Below, piece after piece: positions 1 to 8,946 of a stretch of 64,000 nucleotides of DNA (position 1 is the stretch's first letter; each line of letters opens with the position of its first letter). A program made the translations under genes and the position numbers. The stretch lies in assembly GCA_009917555.1 (NCBI GenBank), contig QZDX01000010.1, positions 62,001 to 126,000 on the forward strand, read 5' to 3'. A model generated the notes under the pieces. The model saw only the letters and a list, made by a program, of their open reading frames with translations, ran no database searches and was not told the DNA's origin. This DNA is from a bacterium 1XD21-13. GTDB lineage: Bacteria > Bacillota > Clostridia > Lachnospirales > Lachnospiraceae.

Positions 1-999
1 GACGGTTACCCAGCCCGTTTCATAATTAAAGCCCACCTCCAGGCCCACAGGAGTATAGAAATATACAGCCTGATCTGGATTCTTCAGGATTTCCAGAAGC
101 TCATCGGCTGTCAGCTTCTGGACATATTCCACTCCCTCATTTTGAATCTTATCCTGGGACTGAAAGCGCATGGCAAGCTCCCGGTCAATCTCCGTCATTT
201 CCTCCGGGGTGATCTCCTTCCCGGATTCAATCCAAAAGCTTCGGGCGTCCAAGCGCACCTCTGTAACCTTCTCTTTGTAAAAGCTGTGTTTGAAAACCAC
301 ACTGATCTTTTCTTCATCCATAAGGGTTACATAGCCGAAGGTGGATATGCCGCCCTCATATTCTTTATAGGTGTCTCGATAGCAGCCGGCCAGATTCCGC
401 AAAGTGGCATTGATGGACTCTGTCTGCCCTGAGCCCTCCATCTCCAAAATAGGATATGTGGTATAGTATGTGCAGCTATCCTCCGGATCATCAGGGTCTA
501 CGGACTCCACCACCCACTGAAGCCGGTAATCCAGATCCGTGCGGGTGCAATCTACGATCTCCTCATAGTAGGGGTCATCCTCCTGGGGCTCATAATAACC
601 ATAGTCATAGTCGTCATCGTAATCGCCGTAAAAATCATCATCATAGTAATAGTCCCTGCGTCCTTGGGAGGAAACGCTGTCCCGCGCGGAATTTACAGCA
701 AATACAATCAGGCCGATTAAAATTGCCAGCAGAAGCAGCACACCTACTGTCACACCGATCACAATCGCCACCGTGTGATTTTTCTGCTTTACGGGTGCTA
801 TATGTACATAGGTGGGGCTTGTTCCCGGTCCGCCTGTGACACCTGTTCCACCGGCCATGCCGGCGGCAGAGCTCTGATTGGGATAGCTCTGTGGCTGCTG
901 GGGCTGTCTTATGGCACCATATCCACAGCTTGTACACGCCCCATTGTGCATCAATGCCCCACAGCGGGGACAAAATCCAAAGTCACGATTCTCACTCAT
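1..999 (-). CDS. Zinc-ribbon, single-TM membrane protein (C-terminus cut by window edge)
   Basis: The frame is open from ATG at 999 to the window edge, about 333 residues, with no stop seen. Residues 10-25 form a zinc ribbon (CPRC then CTSC). A Pro/Gln/Gly-rich linker follows, then one membrane segment around 75-97 and a very Tyr/Asp-rich acidic stretch. The rest is a soluble domain, probably outside the cell. It resembles the zinc-ribbon membrane proteins common in Clostridia, for which no reaction is known. The start codon overlaps the yfbR stop as ATGA, so the two are translationally coupled in one operon. Function unknown. Confidence 0.75.
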   Translation of the reverse strand, partial: MSENRDFGFCPRCGALMHNGACTSCGYGAIRQPQQPQSYPNQSSAAGMAGGTGVTGGPGTSPTYVHIAPVKQKNHTVAIVIGVTVGVLLLLAILIGLIVFAVNSARDSVSSQGRRDYYYDDDFYGDYDDDYDYGYYEPQEDDPYYEEIVDCTRTDLDYRLQWVVESVDPDDPEDSCTYYTTYPILEMEGSGQTESINATLRNLAGCYRDTYKEYEGGISTFGYVTLMDEEKISVVFKHSFYKEKVTEVRLDARSFWIESGKEITPEEMTEIDRELAMRFQSQDKIQNEGVEYVQKLTADELLEILKNPDQAVYFYTPVGLEVGFNYETGWVTV

Positions 1000-1586
1000 G
1001 CTTCTCCTCCTGTCAGTTCATCCAGATTTTTTCCGTAAGCATCCATAAAATATCTTAAAAACAGATCTGCTTCCGGCAGCTCCATCTGTCGGATATGACG
1101 AAGAGTCTGTTCCTTTGCTCGCACAAACTCCAGATTGCCTGTCTGTTCCTCTTCAACACATTTTATGTAAGCGGACAGCTTATCCGCTGCTTTTACCAGC
1201 TTCCAGAGGTAGCTGTCCTTTTCCTGCTTCTCAAAAATCTCCACATAGGCATAGCGCATTTCCTCCGGAAGCATCCCCAACAGGGTTTTGGAGGCCCGAT
1301 GCTCTATATCCTTATAGGTATTCTTTATCTCTGTGTTATAGTATTTTATAGGCGTTGGCATATCGCCTGTAATGATCTCTGTGGCATCGTGATACAACCC
1401 CAGAACAGCCGCCTTTTCCGCGGGAAGCTCTTTCCCAAGACGGGTATTGCCAATGACCGCCAAAGCGTGGGCGATCATAGACACCTCCAGACTGTGTTCA
1501 CTTAAATTTTCACTGCGTGAATTGCGCATCAAGGCCCAACGATCAATGTATTTCATCCGGGACATCATGGCAAAAAAACTGTTCAT
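996..1586 (-). CDS. yfbR: HD-domain 5'-deoxynucleotidase, YfbR family
   Basis: This 196-residue protein matches the YfbR/HDDC2 family over its full length. It has the conserved N-terminal RMKYIDRWALMRN block, then ENLSEHS with the first metal-binding His, YHDATE as the HD dyad, the GDMPTPIKYYN substrate-pocket block, and KAADKLSAYIKC with the last metal-binding Asp. YfbR proteins dephosphorylate deoxynucleoside 5'-monophosphates in the cytoplasm and help balance dNTP pools. Both ends overlap neighbours by four bases (ATGA), with the cysteine-peptidase-like gene upstream and the zinc-ribbon gene downstream. The family call is firm; substrate range is inferred from the family. Confidence 0.92.
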   Translation of the reverse strand: MNSFFAMMSRMKYIDRWALMRNSRSENLSEHSLEVSMIAHALAVIGNTRLGKELPAEKAAVLGLYHDATEIITGDMPTPIKYYNTEIKNTYKDIEHRASKTLLGMLPEEMRYAYVEIFEKQEKDSYLWKLVKAADKLSAYIKCVEEEQTGNLEFVRAKEQTLRHIRQMELPEADLFLRYFMDAYGKNLDELTGGEA

Positions 1587-2296
1587 TTTTCTTCTTTCCT
1601 CTTTTTCCTCTTCACTTGAATCCGGCAGATATTGCTGGTAAGACAGGTACTGTACTTTTTCATATACCTTTGATATTCCGTCCAGGACAGATAGTACTCC
1701 TTTCCCCAGGAGGAAATCTGCAGATATCCGTCCATCATGCCTGTCACCACCACAAAATGAGCCTTAATATCCGTGGAAGGCAGATATTCCCCATTCTCCT
1801 TCCGATAAAGGACCACCTTGCGCTTGCCCCAGAACCTGGGAAAGTTCGGCCCTATGGCCAAAATCACCGGAAAATCTTGTCGCAGCATTTCTTCAATGCG
1901 GGGAAGAATCCTTCCCGGCCGCACACACCAGCTTGCCCGCAGATCCATGCGATAATGGCGGAAGTAACGGTTCATGGCCAGGGGAAGGAAAAAGCCGGGA
2001 ACCCCAAAGCCGGGAATGATTGAAAGGTATCTGCGGCGCATCTTCATCAGATAGCGTTCATATCTGGGATAGGACAAAAACCCATCCTCCTGAAGCATTC
2101 CATAGAGCAGATCTGTCTCATACGCAGTCTGATGTAGGCCCAAATACAGCAGCACATCTGCCATTCCCACCACTCCACAGCCATATTTGCGCATAATACG
2201 GCTGGCAGACCAGGTCTGGCTTCCTCCGAATGAGCGATCATTCTGTGTTTTTATGGAAAAATATGGATGTCTCAGGCTGTAACGCTTTGTTTCCAT
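1583..2296 (-). CDS. Hypothetical protein with a C39/papain-like cysteine peptidase signature
   Basis: A 237-residue protein without a signal peptide. The block KYGCGVVGMADVLLYLG near residue 40 resembles the catalytic-Cys helix of C39-like peptidases. HFVVVTGMMDGYLQISSWG near residue 190 resembles the His strand followed by a polar residue. The middle is basic and aromatic. ATG at 2296 follows AAAGGAG with good spacing. The gene is coupled by ATGA to yfbR. Such domains occur in double-glycine leader peptidases and in uncharacterised clostridial proteins; there is no ABC transporter or bacteriocin gene nearby. Peptidase fold is an inference and the activity is unknown. Confidence 0.6.
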   Translation of the reverse strand: METKRYSLRHPYFSIKTQNDRSFGGSQTWSASRIMRKYGCGVVGMADVLLYLGLHQTAYETDLLYGMLQEDGFLSYPRYERYLMKMRRRYLSIIPGFGVPGFFLPLAMNRYFRHYRMDLRASWCVRPGRILPRIEEMLRQDFPVILAIGPNFPRFWGKRKVVLYRKENGEYLPSTDIKAHFVVVTGMMDGYLQISSWGKEYYLSWTEYQRYMKKYSTCLTSNICRIQVKRKKRKEEK

Positions 2297-2351
2297 ATGG
2301 TTTCTCCTTTTATCTTCATGCCTTTCTTCTCACTAATCTTCATTATATCAC

Positions 2352-2388
2352 AAAAAGAGACGGCTGTCATCATACCGTCTCTTTTTTT
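2352..2388 (-). terminator. Rho-independent terminator after the FMN-binding gene
   Basis: A 12-bp perfect stem (AAAAAGAGACGG with CCGTCTCTTTTT) has an 11-nt loop and T-runs on both sides. It lies just downstream of the minus-strand FMN-binding gene and probably separates it from the yfbR operon. Confidence 0.75.
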
Positions 2389-2397
2389 CAACACCTT

Positions 2398-2832
2398 TTA
2401 CCGTTCCCGCAGACTTAAGCTGAGTGCCGTCTGAGCCTGCTCTACGACCTCCTGAAAGCCTGCCGCCACTGCTCCTGAGGTTATGGTTGCTCCGCTTACC
2501 GCGTCCAAATGGGTACTGACTTCATCAATATATGCATCTGAAAGCTCTGAAAACACCGTAGCATTATACTGCTCAATTGCTTTTTGTCCGATGGCCGGTG
2601 TCTCAAAATTCCCCAGGGCATTTAGCTCGCTTACCCGCTCATCCTCAATGGTTAAGGTGATAATCACATCCCCGCCGTAGCCCGGATAGGCAGCCGTGTA
2701 GGTAACACCGTCCCCTTTGCCGGACAAGGCCTCGTAAATGGGATTGGACAACGCGGTTACAAGAATCATTAAGAGAACAATTGCAACAAGAGAAATAATT
2801 CCTTTTTTATTGGGCTCTGCCTGTATTGCCAT
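2398..2832 (-). CDS. FMN-binding domain protein, membrane anchored
   Basis: This 144-residue protein has an N-terminal membrane anchor (residues about 11-29) and an FMN-binding domain of the RnfG/NqrC type facing outward. SGATITSGAV near residue 115 matches the S(T)GAT motif, whose Thr/Ser carries covalently bound FMN in this family. I chose ATG at 2832 because AAGGAG lies seven bases upstream; the in-frame ATG 13 codons earlier has no such site. It stands alone without rnf genes, so it may serve an extracytoplasmic electron-transfer chain. A terminator follows. Partner unknown. Confidence 0.8.
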   Translation of the reverse strand: MAIQAEPNKKGIISLVAIVLLMILVTALSNPIYEALSGKGDGVTYTAAYPGYGGDVIITLTIEDERVSELNALGNFETPAIGQKAIEQYNATVFSELSDAYIDEVSTHLDAVSGATITSGAVAAGFQEVVEQAQTALSLSLRER

Positions 2833-2915
2833 ACCTGTGCTCCTTAGAAAGATATTGCCGTCCGGTTTCAACCGAATATGGCCTTCCAGGGTAGCATACC
2901 CAATGCTTTCGCTAT

Positions 2916-4376
2916 TTATTCCTTTTCTTCGGGAATCAGGGTTCCCATATAATAAAAGCCCTTACAGATATCAAGCCGCACTCTGCGGATGCACCCCACA
3001 AGAGAGGCATCTCCCTCAAAATGCACCAATAGATTATTGCTCATCCGTCCAGTCAATAGAGATTCGTCATGCTCATTGACCTCCTCAATCAGCACCTCCT
3101 GAATGGTGTCTGCAAAACGGGCCGTCTGCATTTTCGCATTTTCCTGTACTAAGGCTAAGAGCCGGTCGAACCGGGACTTCACCTCATCCTCCGGCACCTG
3201 ATTTTCCATGGCGGCAGCAGGCGTCCCCGTTCGTTTGGAATAGATAAAGGTATAGGCATTGTCATACCGCACCCTTCTCACCACATCCAGAGTCTCCAAA
3301 AAGTCCTCCTCTGTTTCTCCTGGGAAGCCCACAATGATATCCGTTGTCAGGGAAATATCCGGAATCTCCCTTCGAATCCTTGCCGCCAGATCCAAATACT
3401 GCTCCTTCGTATACTTTCGATTCATCGCTTTTAGAATCCGGGTGCTTCCGGATTGAAGAGGCAGATGCAGATGACGACAGATTTTGCTGGAGCTCTTCAT
3501 TACCTGAATGAGCTCCTCCGATAAATCCTTTGGATGGGAGGTCATAAAGCGTATGCGGGCAATTCCCTCGATCTCCTCCACCCTGCGTAAAAGCTCCCCA
3601 AAGGAAATGGGATGTTCCAAAGTTTTACCATAGGAATTTACATTTTGTCCCAAAAGCATAATCTCAGAAACGCCGTCAGCGGCCAGCTCCCGGATCTCCC
3701 CCAGAATATCCTCCGGCCTGCGGCTGCGCTCTCTCCCCCGCACATAGGGCACAATACAATAGCTGCAAAAATTGTTGCAACCAAACATAATATTCACCCC
3801 GGACTTAAATGGGTACTTCCGCTCAACAGGCAGCTCCTCCACGATCTGTCCGGTACCATCCCAGATATCAATGACCTGCCCGGTGTGCTCAAGCATCTGT
3901 GCCAGAAGCTCCGCAAATTTAAAAATATTGTGGGTGCCGAAAATGAGATCCACAAACCGGTAGCTCTTTTTCAGTTTCTCCACCACCTCCGGCTCCTGCA
4001 TCATACAGCCACAGAGGGCAATCCGCATATGAGGGTTGCTTTTTTTTCTGTGCTTTAAAAGTCCCAGATGCCCATAAACCTTCAGATTGGCATTTTCCCG
4101 CACCGTACAGGTGTTGTAAATGACAAAGTCCGCCCTCTCCTCCTCTGCCTCCAAAAAGCCGGTTTCCTTAAGAATTCCCGCAAGCTTTTCCGAGTCTCTG
4201 GCGTTCATCTGGCAACCGAAGGTGGTTACACAAAAGGTCAAGGGGCGGCCAAGCTTTTCTGCCTCCCTTTGCACCAGCTCCCGGCACAGAGCAATATAAT
4301 AGTATTGGCGCTCCGGCTCTTCCCGAGGCGGAGCAGTATTCAAATCTATCCTCTTCCAATCAATTTCCTTATACAT
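2916..4376 (-). CDS. miaB: tRNA-2-methylthio-N6-dimethylallyladenosine synthase MiaB
   Basis: A 486-residue methylthiotransferase. The N-terminal UPF0004 domain carries the cluster-binding cysteines in TTFGCQMN, NTCTVRENA and ALCGCM. The radical SAM core has FGCNNFCSYCIVPYVRG (CxxxCxxC), and a C-terminal TRAM-like segment ends the protein. MiaB adds a methylthio group to i6A37 of tRNAs reading UNN codons, using SAM and two Fe-S clusters. The SPHP-like and QSGS blocks fit MiaB better than RimO or MtaB. ATG at 4376 follows AGGAG. It lies 12 bases downstream of the acyltransferase gene and may share its transcript. Confidence 0.95.
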   Translation of the reverse strand: MYKEIDWKRIDLNTAPPREEPERQYYYIALCRELVQREAEKLGRPLTFCVTTFGCQMNARDSEKLAGILKETGFLEAEEERADFVIYNTCTVRENANLKVYGHLGLLKHRKKSNPHMRIALCGCMMQEPEVVEKLKKSYRFVDLIFGTHNIFKFAELLAQMLEHTGQVIDIWDGTGQIVEELPVERKYPFKSGVNIMFGCNNFCSYCIVPYVRGRERSRRPEDILGEIRELAADGVSEIMLLGQNVNSYGKTLEHPISFGELLRRVEEIEGIARIRFMTSHPKDLSEELIQVMKSSSKICRHLHLPLQSGSTRILKAMNRKYTKEQYLDLAARIRREIPDISLTTDIIVGFPGETEEDFLETLDVVRRVRYDNAYTFIYSKRTGTPAAAMENQVPEDEVKSRFDRLLALVQENAKMQTARFADTIQEVLIEEVNEHDESLLTGRMSNNLLVHFEGDASLVGCIRRVRLDICKGFYYMGTLIPEEKE

Positions 4377-4388
4377 ATTTCATATCTC

Positions 4389-5435
4389 CTATGCCTGTTC
4401 CTCCAGTCCCCATTTTCTCTTTAAAACGGTCTGGAGCGGATGCAGGATACAGGTGTCAATCAGTATGGCCAGCAGCAGAGAAATGACAAAAGCCGCTATA
4501 ACAGAGCCAATAAAATTCCATTTGACCGAGGACGTGATAATGATTCTTGGCGTAACGGACGAAAGCACCGTTCCATGAAGCATATAGATCAGGAAGGAGT
4601 ACCTTGCCAGGAAAAAAATAGTTCTCTTTATGACTTCGTTTTGGATCACAATCTCTCGCTCCATAAAAATATAAAAGGCCATGGTAAACAGCAAAAAAGC
4701 GGCGGAATAATCCGTAGCGTAATGAAAATGCGCCGGAATCAGCCATTGTCCCAGAGCCGTTATAAAAAATCCGGCAATTCCCCATAGATACCACTTTTTC
4801 TTATTGTCCTGATTCACATTCCGATGGATATAATAGCCGGCAAAAAAGGAAAAAATCCAGCCGGACAGCAGCCAGCCGCTGTAGGAAAAGCCGATTCCCA
4901 GATTCGCGGTCAGGTAAACCTGCATCACATTCCAAAAAATTCCCAGGGCAAATAGCAGGTTCAGCTCCCAATCCGTCAGCCTTTGCAGAAGCTTTGCCAA
5001 AAACGGCGCCCCCAGCAGCATGCCCAGCAGAGGGTACATAAACCACAGATGATTGGAGCTGTTTGCTGACATCAGGCCCTCATAGGTATACTTAAGATAG
5101 ACAAGAAGCCCTCCTGAAACATCTGCCGTTTTGAATACATACATTTTAAATGCGCTTCGCAGGCAGGTAACAAAAAGATAAGGAAACAGGATGGTTAAAA
5201 GCTTTTTTAAATAATACCTCCTGTAGTCCTCCTTATTCCGAATGGTATAGTTCAGGTTAAATCTTCCGCTTAGCATAAAGAAGATATTATTGCAGGAAAA
5301 TAGCAGCACAAGCACTGCGGAGCCCCAAAAGGTGCTTTCGGAAAACGGGGTCTGTGTAACATGTATTGCAACCACAAACAGCATACAGATCACACGCATT
5401 AGATCGTAATTTACATTGCGCTTTGTCTTTTGCAT
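4389..5435 (-). CDS. Acyltransferase 3 family membrane protein (OafA/WecH-like)
   Basis: A 348-residue polytopic membrane protein with about ten hydrophobic segments. The N-terminal NYDLMRVICMLFVVAIHV block is the acyltransferase-3 signature, and its His is the conserved catalytic residue in the family. Members move acetyl or other acyl groups onto extracytoplasmic sugars or peptidoglycan. ATG at 5435 is preferred over an ATG six codons upstream because GGAGG lies six bases before it. The 27-base gap to the large membrane protein upstream suggests co-transcription and a shared envelope role. The acceptor cannot be told from sequence. Confidence 0.82.
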   Translation of the reverse strand: MQKTKRNVNYDLMRVICMLFVVAIHVTQTPFSESTFWGSAVLVLLFSCNNIFFMLSGRFNLNYTIRNKEDYRRYYLKKLLTILFPYLFVTCLRSAFKMYVFKTADVSGGLLVYLKYTYEGLMSANSSNHLWFMYPLLGMLLGAPFLAKLLQRLTDWELNLLFALGIFWNVMQVYLTANLGIGFSYSGWLLSGWIFSFFAGYYIHRNVNQDNKKKWYLWGIAGFFITALGQWLIPAHFHYATDYSAAFLLFTMAFYIFMEREIVIQNEVIKRTIFFLARYSFLIYMLHGTVLSSVTPRIIITSSVKWNFIGSVIAAFVISLLLAILIDTCILHPLQTVLKRKWGLEEQA

Positions 5436-5462
5436 GACAGCCCTCCAATTCACTTAATGGCC

Positions 5463-7388
5463 TTAAGGCAGTATCACCCGATCCGGGACCAGATTGGGAA
5501 CACCCACATGCCAGAAGGCAAACAGAGACAATAGGCAGGTACACACCAGAATCCCCCTCAAAAGCCTGTCCTTCTCCGGCTGATCCGTTCGAGCTATCAG
5601 ATAGGATACGAAAAACAGCACCGGCAGCAGATAGCGTCCCTGCGGCTGAAAATCGATAAACCAGGAATTAAACACAATCAAAGCATATTGCAAAAAGCAG
5701 CAGAACATGACAGCCCCGTACTCCTGCCATTTTTGTCGATCCCTCATGCGGACAAACCGCCAGGTAATCCATCCCAAAAGGGCCGCATAGAAAAGCCCCA
5801 TGAGAATGTAATACCAATTGCCCTCTCCAAAGGCATAGCTTCCGAAAAAGCCCGCAAAGGTTCGGAAAAGATTTTTGTGAAACTCATATTGGGTCAGCAG
5901 CTCTCCCAGAGTAATGCCTTTTCCAAAGAAGCTCATGGAATAGGCTTGCTCTATGGGAGGCGTGGAGGGCTTGTAGCCGTATTCCGCCTGCCTCTCCGTC
6001 ACCTCGATCACCACTCCCAGCTTGTTAAAGCCATAGTAGGGATAATCGGTAATCATATAGCGGATCACAAAGATCCCTAAGGTCAGTCCCACCAAAATCA
6101 AATATTTTCGAAAAAGCGCTCCCCGTTCCCTCTTTTCCTGGTGCAGAAGGCGAATCAGCAAAATCAGGAAGAGAAAGACCAATATGGGATAAAAGGATGC
6201 CTTGGCCCACAGCAAATGAATAAACAGAATACTCAAAAGGCCGTAATACAGGATATGGCGCCTTTCATAAGGCTCCCGGAGAAGTCGGTTCAGCATACTG
6301 TTCTCCTCCAGCAGCTCGTACAGGCTTAGAAAGCCTGCAAAAAAATCCAGGGCATCTGAGGTGGAGTAGCTGAAAATATACCACACCTGGGGCGTCAAAA
6401 GCAGTACAAACAAAAGCGCGTAGTGCTTTCGGATATTCTTTAGGGCAATCCCCGCCATCAACGCAAAAATCACAAGGCTGAACAATCGCATACGAAGGGT
6501 GGGATCTGAAAAAAACTGCCCCACCTTGGCTGCATAAAGGTAAAACAGATTCCACTCAAAATGACGGGAGGTTCCATACACGGGAAAGCTGTCGCTGATG
6601 ATATCACTGCGGATATCCGGCGGCATAAAATGGGTAAAATAGTAATTGACCGCCGCCTTTACATCGTACTCATCGGGATTCAGCCAAAAGGGGCTGCGCA
6701 GTCCCGTATAGATACAGGTAAAAACCGCTCCAAGTAATCCGGCGGCAAACAGATACGCGGCCATCCGTTGTCCCTTGGACGCATTTCCCATCTCCCGATA
6801 AAGCCAGACGCACAGCAGCCCAAGAAGAAGCAACAAGCCTCCAAAGGCCAGAAATCCAATCAGGAAAACCGAGAAGTGAAACTGTCGGTACAAGGCTTCA
6901 AAGTCTTTGGTTGGAAGAAGCTGCGGGTCCTCCCCGGTCACCTCAAAGGTAAAGCCCTGGTCTTCCAAAAGCCGTACTTGGTCGTTCCCTGTAAAATAGC
7001 TTCGAAGCTCCGCCCCTTCCAGACATATGGTTACAATGCCGTTTCTTCGGACGGTCAGGCCCTCCAGGGTCAGGCTGCCGTTGTCATATGCCCGATCCAG
7101 GGGATCGATTCGCTTCAGGGAGCAGTGGCCCCCATAGCTAAGATCCAAAAAAGAAATCCGGGCCGTGCCGCTGTTGATCACGCGGCTTTTGGCATCAGCG
7201 GGCCGCACATGCTGTCTTGGCCCCGCATAAACGGTGGTAATATACTCTCCACTTGGGTCCTGGGCAAACTTAAGGGTCACGGTAGTATATACAGGCGTGC
7301 ATACCAGACACAGAAGCAGCCAGAGCCCAAAAACGCCTCCCAAAAGAAGCTTATGCTGTTTGCAGTAGGTAATCAGGTTCTTTTTCAT
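5463..7388 (-). CDS. Large polytopic membrane protein, possibly GT-C type glycosyltransferase
   Basis: About 641 residues. One N-terminal membrane segment is followed by an extracytoplasmic beta-rich domain of about 140 residues, then some ten membrane segments and a short C-terminal tail. NPDEYDVKAAVNYYFTH after an early membrane segment recalls the acidic motif in the first outer loop of GT-C glycosyltransferases and DUF2142-type proteins, and is the main hint to function. No nucleotide-sugar motif is seen. The start is uncertain: ATG at 7388 has only a close AAGGA and ATG at 7418 has none. It sits with an acyltransferase gene, fitting a role in decorating a surface polymer. Specific function unknown. 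Confidence 0.6.
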   Translation of the reverse strand: MKKNLITYCKQHKLLLGGVFGLWLLLCLVCTPVYTTVTLKFAQDPSGEYITTVYAGPRQHVRPADAKSRVINSGTARISFLDLSYGGHCSLKRIDPLDRAYDNGSLTLEGLTVRRNGIVTICLEGAELRSYFTGNDQVRLLEDQGFTFEVTGEDPQLLPTKDFEALYRQFHFSVFLIGFLAFGGLLLLLGLLCVWLYREMGNASKGQRMAAYLFAAGLLGAVFTCIYTGLRSPFWLNPDEYDVKAAVNYYFTHFMPPDIRSDIISDSFPVYGTSRHFEWNLFYLYAAKVGQFFSDPTLRMRLFSLVIFALMAGIALKNIRKHYALLFVLLLTPQVWYIFSYSTSDALDFFAGFLSLYELLEENSMLNRLLREPYERRHILYYGLLSILFIHLLWAKASFYPILVFLFLILLIRLLHQEKRERGALFRKYLILVGLTLGIFVIRYMITDYPYYGFNKLGVVIEVTERQAEYGYKPSTPPIEQAYSMSFFGKGITLGELLTQYEFHKNLFRTFAGFFGSYAFGEGNWYYILMGLFYAALLGWITWRFVRMRDRQKWQEYGAVMFCCFLQYALIVFNSWFIDFQPQGRYLLPVLFFVSYLIARTDQPEKDRLLRGILVCTCLLSLFAFWHVGVPNLVPDRVILP

Positions 7389-7444
7389 AGTCCTTATTGT
7401 AACGGTTTCTCTTCTCATCTGTCAATGGCTGTCATTTGAATTCG

Positions 7445-7753
7445 TCATTCAGGAGCGTTCGCAGGCTCCTCCTCCGACACCCAGATGCCGTCCAGTACCC
7501 TTGCCAGTGTCTCCTGAAGGTCTACCTCCGCTGTCAGATCCCTTTGCACCTCCGCATAGATGCGGGCGCTGTCCACCTCATAGACGGAAGCCTTTGTATA
7601 ATCCAGGATCACATAGCACAGAAAAAGGCAGAGACAAATGTAGAACCGGATGCGAAAGAAGCTGACCGGCTCCTCTGGCTCTGCCATCTGGTGGCCCTGC
7701 TGTGCAAGAAGCAGCTGCCGATATTGTCCCTGAGTGTTTTGTGTCTTTGCCAT
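7445..7753 (-). CDS. Small single-TM hypothetical protein
   Basis: A 102-residue protein with a Gln-rich cytoplasmic N-terminus, one Cys-rich membrane segment around residues 33-52 and an acidic outer C-terminus. ATG at 7753 follows AAGGAG. It precedes the large membrane protein by a short gap on the same strand. I recognise no family. Confidence 0.6.
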   Translation of the reverse strand: MAKTQNTQGQYRQLLLAQQGHQMAEPEEPVSFFRIRFYICLCLFLCYVILDYTKASVYEVDSARIYAEVQRDLTAEVDLQETLARVLDGIWVSEEEPANAPE

Positions 7754-7823
7754 AGATTTCTCCTTAATTATTGCAACTCTTATTAAAGCTTATGATAAAA
7801 AGGAAAAATCTATGAACAGGCCC

Positions 7824-7860
7824 CTAGTACAACCTTGCACAAATAACAATGTTGTACTAG
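7824..7860. repeat. 10-bp perfect inverted repeat at the end of hisIE
   Basis: CTAGTACAAC pairs with GTTGTACTAG, and three more base pairs (TTG/CAA) follow after one mismatch, leaving a nine-base loop. The right arm contains the hisIE stop codon. No adjacent T-run exists on either strand, so it is not a classical terminator. It could be an mRNA-end stabiliser, a weak terminator or an element remnant. Confidence 0.6.
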
Positions 7861-8945
7861 CGGTTGGACAGCTCCCCGGTAATATCCTCCCAGGTAACGC
7901 CGCGCTCTACCATAAGGACCATAGCATGATAGAGAAGATCGGACATCTCATATTTTATCTCCTCCGGGTCCGGGTTCTTGGCCGCAATGATAAGCTCCGC
8001 AGCTTCCTCACCAATCTTTTTTAAAATCTTGTCAACGCCCTTGTCAAAGAGATAATTGGTATAGGACCCCTCCTTGGGATGGGCCTTCCGATCCGCAATC
8101 ACCCCGTAGACATCCTCAAACACCTTCAAGGGATTCACATTCTTATAGTCCACCTTGGCAATCTCATGGAAGAAACAGGAATGATTTCCCGTATGGCAGG
8201 CCGCACCTGTCTGAGACACCTTTGCCAGAATGGTATCACAGTCACAGTCCACCCGAAGCTCCTTCACATACTGAAAATGACCGCTGGTCTCGCCCTTGAG
8301 CCAAAGCGATTGACGGCTGCGGCTATAGTAAGTCATTTTTCCTGTCCGTATGGTTTGTTGAAATGACTCCTCATTCATGTAGGCCACCATCAAAACCTCG
8401 TCCGTCCGATAATCCTGCACTACCACAGGCACCAAGCCATCCGGTCCCAGCTTAAACTCAGCCCAATCCATGTTGCAGCTTAAGGGCCTCTGCTTTTCCT
8501 CAAAGATTTTCAATTCATCCATGGAGATCAGCTCGCTGACGTACTCCTCAGCCAGAGCCGCAGGAGCGCTCACCACATCGGAGCTGTCTACGGAGGCCGC
8601 GATCCGTTCCTTTCCAAAGCGCTTGGAGACCTCCTCCGTCAAGTCGATATTGCTCTGCTTGGCATAATTTAAAATCACCTTGCTGCAGCCGGCATACAGG
8701 ATTTTTTTCACATCCTCCACACGTTCAATGTGGCCCCCGGCCTTGACCGGAACCTCCGAGATCCTGCAGATCTCCTTGAGAATACCTATGGAGGCTTCAT
8801 GCTCCTCCTCTGTTTTGGAACAGTCAAAGACCAAAATCTCATCCGCTCCGTTATCGCTAAAGTACCTTGCCCGGACTACCGGGTTCTCCTCGCTTCCCGG
8901 TATTCCCTGAGGCAAGCGAATGATTCCGCGATTCTTTTCACTCAT
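7857..8945 (-). CDS. hisI: HisIE: phosphoribosyl-AMP cyclohydrolase/phosphoribosyl-ATP pyrophosphatase with N-terminal HisA/HisF-like half-barrel
   Basis: A 362-residue, three-part protein. Residues about 1-122 resemble the first half of HisF/His[25 protein letters not shown] and SKVILNYAK match strands 2 to 4 with the Gly-Gly phosphate loop, while the strand-1 catalytic Asp region is shortened and lost. Residues about 155-265 are HisI, with the DCDCD metal site at 233-237 and cysteines 250 and 257. Residues about 275-362 are HisE, with [10 protein letters not shown] near 309 and YEMSDLLYH near 332. Together HisI and HisE perform steps 2 and 3 of histidine synthesis. ATG at 8945 comes one base after the hisB stop with AAAGGAAG upstream. 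Role of the half-barrel is unknown. Confidence 0.92.
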   Translation of the reverse strand: MSEKNRGIIRLPQGIPGSEENPVVRARYFSDNGADEILVFDCSKTEEEHEASIGILKEICRISEVPVKAGGHIERVEDVKKILYAGCSKVILNYAKQSNIDLTEEVSKRFGKERIAASVDSSDVVSAPAALAEEYVSELISMDELKIFEEKQRPLSCNMDWAEFKLGPDGLVPVVVQDYRTDEVLMVAYMNEESFQQTIRTGKMTYYSRSRQSLWLKGETSGHFQYVKELRVDCDCDTILAKVSQTGAACHTGNHSCFFHEIAKVDYKNVNPLKVFEDVYGVIADRKAHPKEGSYTNYLFDKGVDKILKKIGEEAAELIIAAKNPDPEEIKYEMSDLLYHAMVLMVERGVTWEDITGELSNR

Positions 8946-8946
8946 T

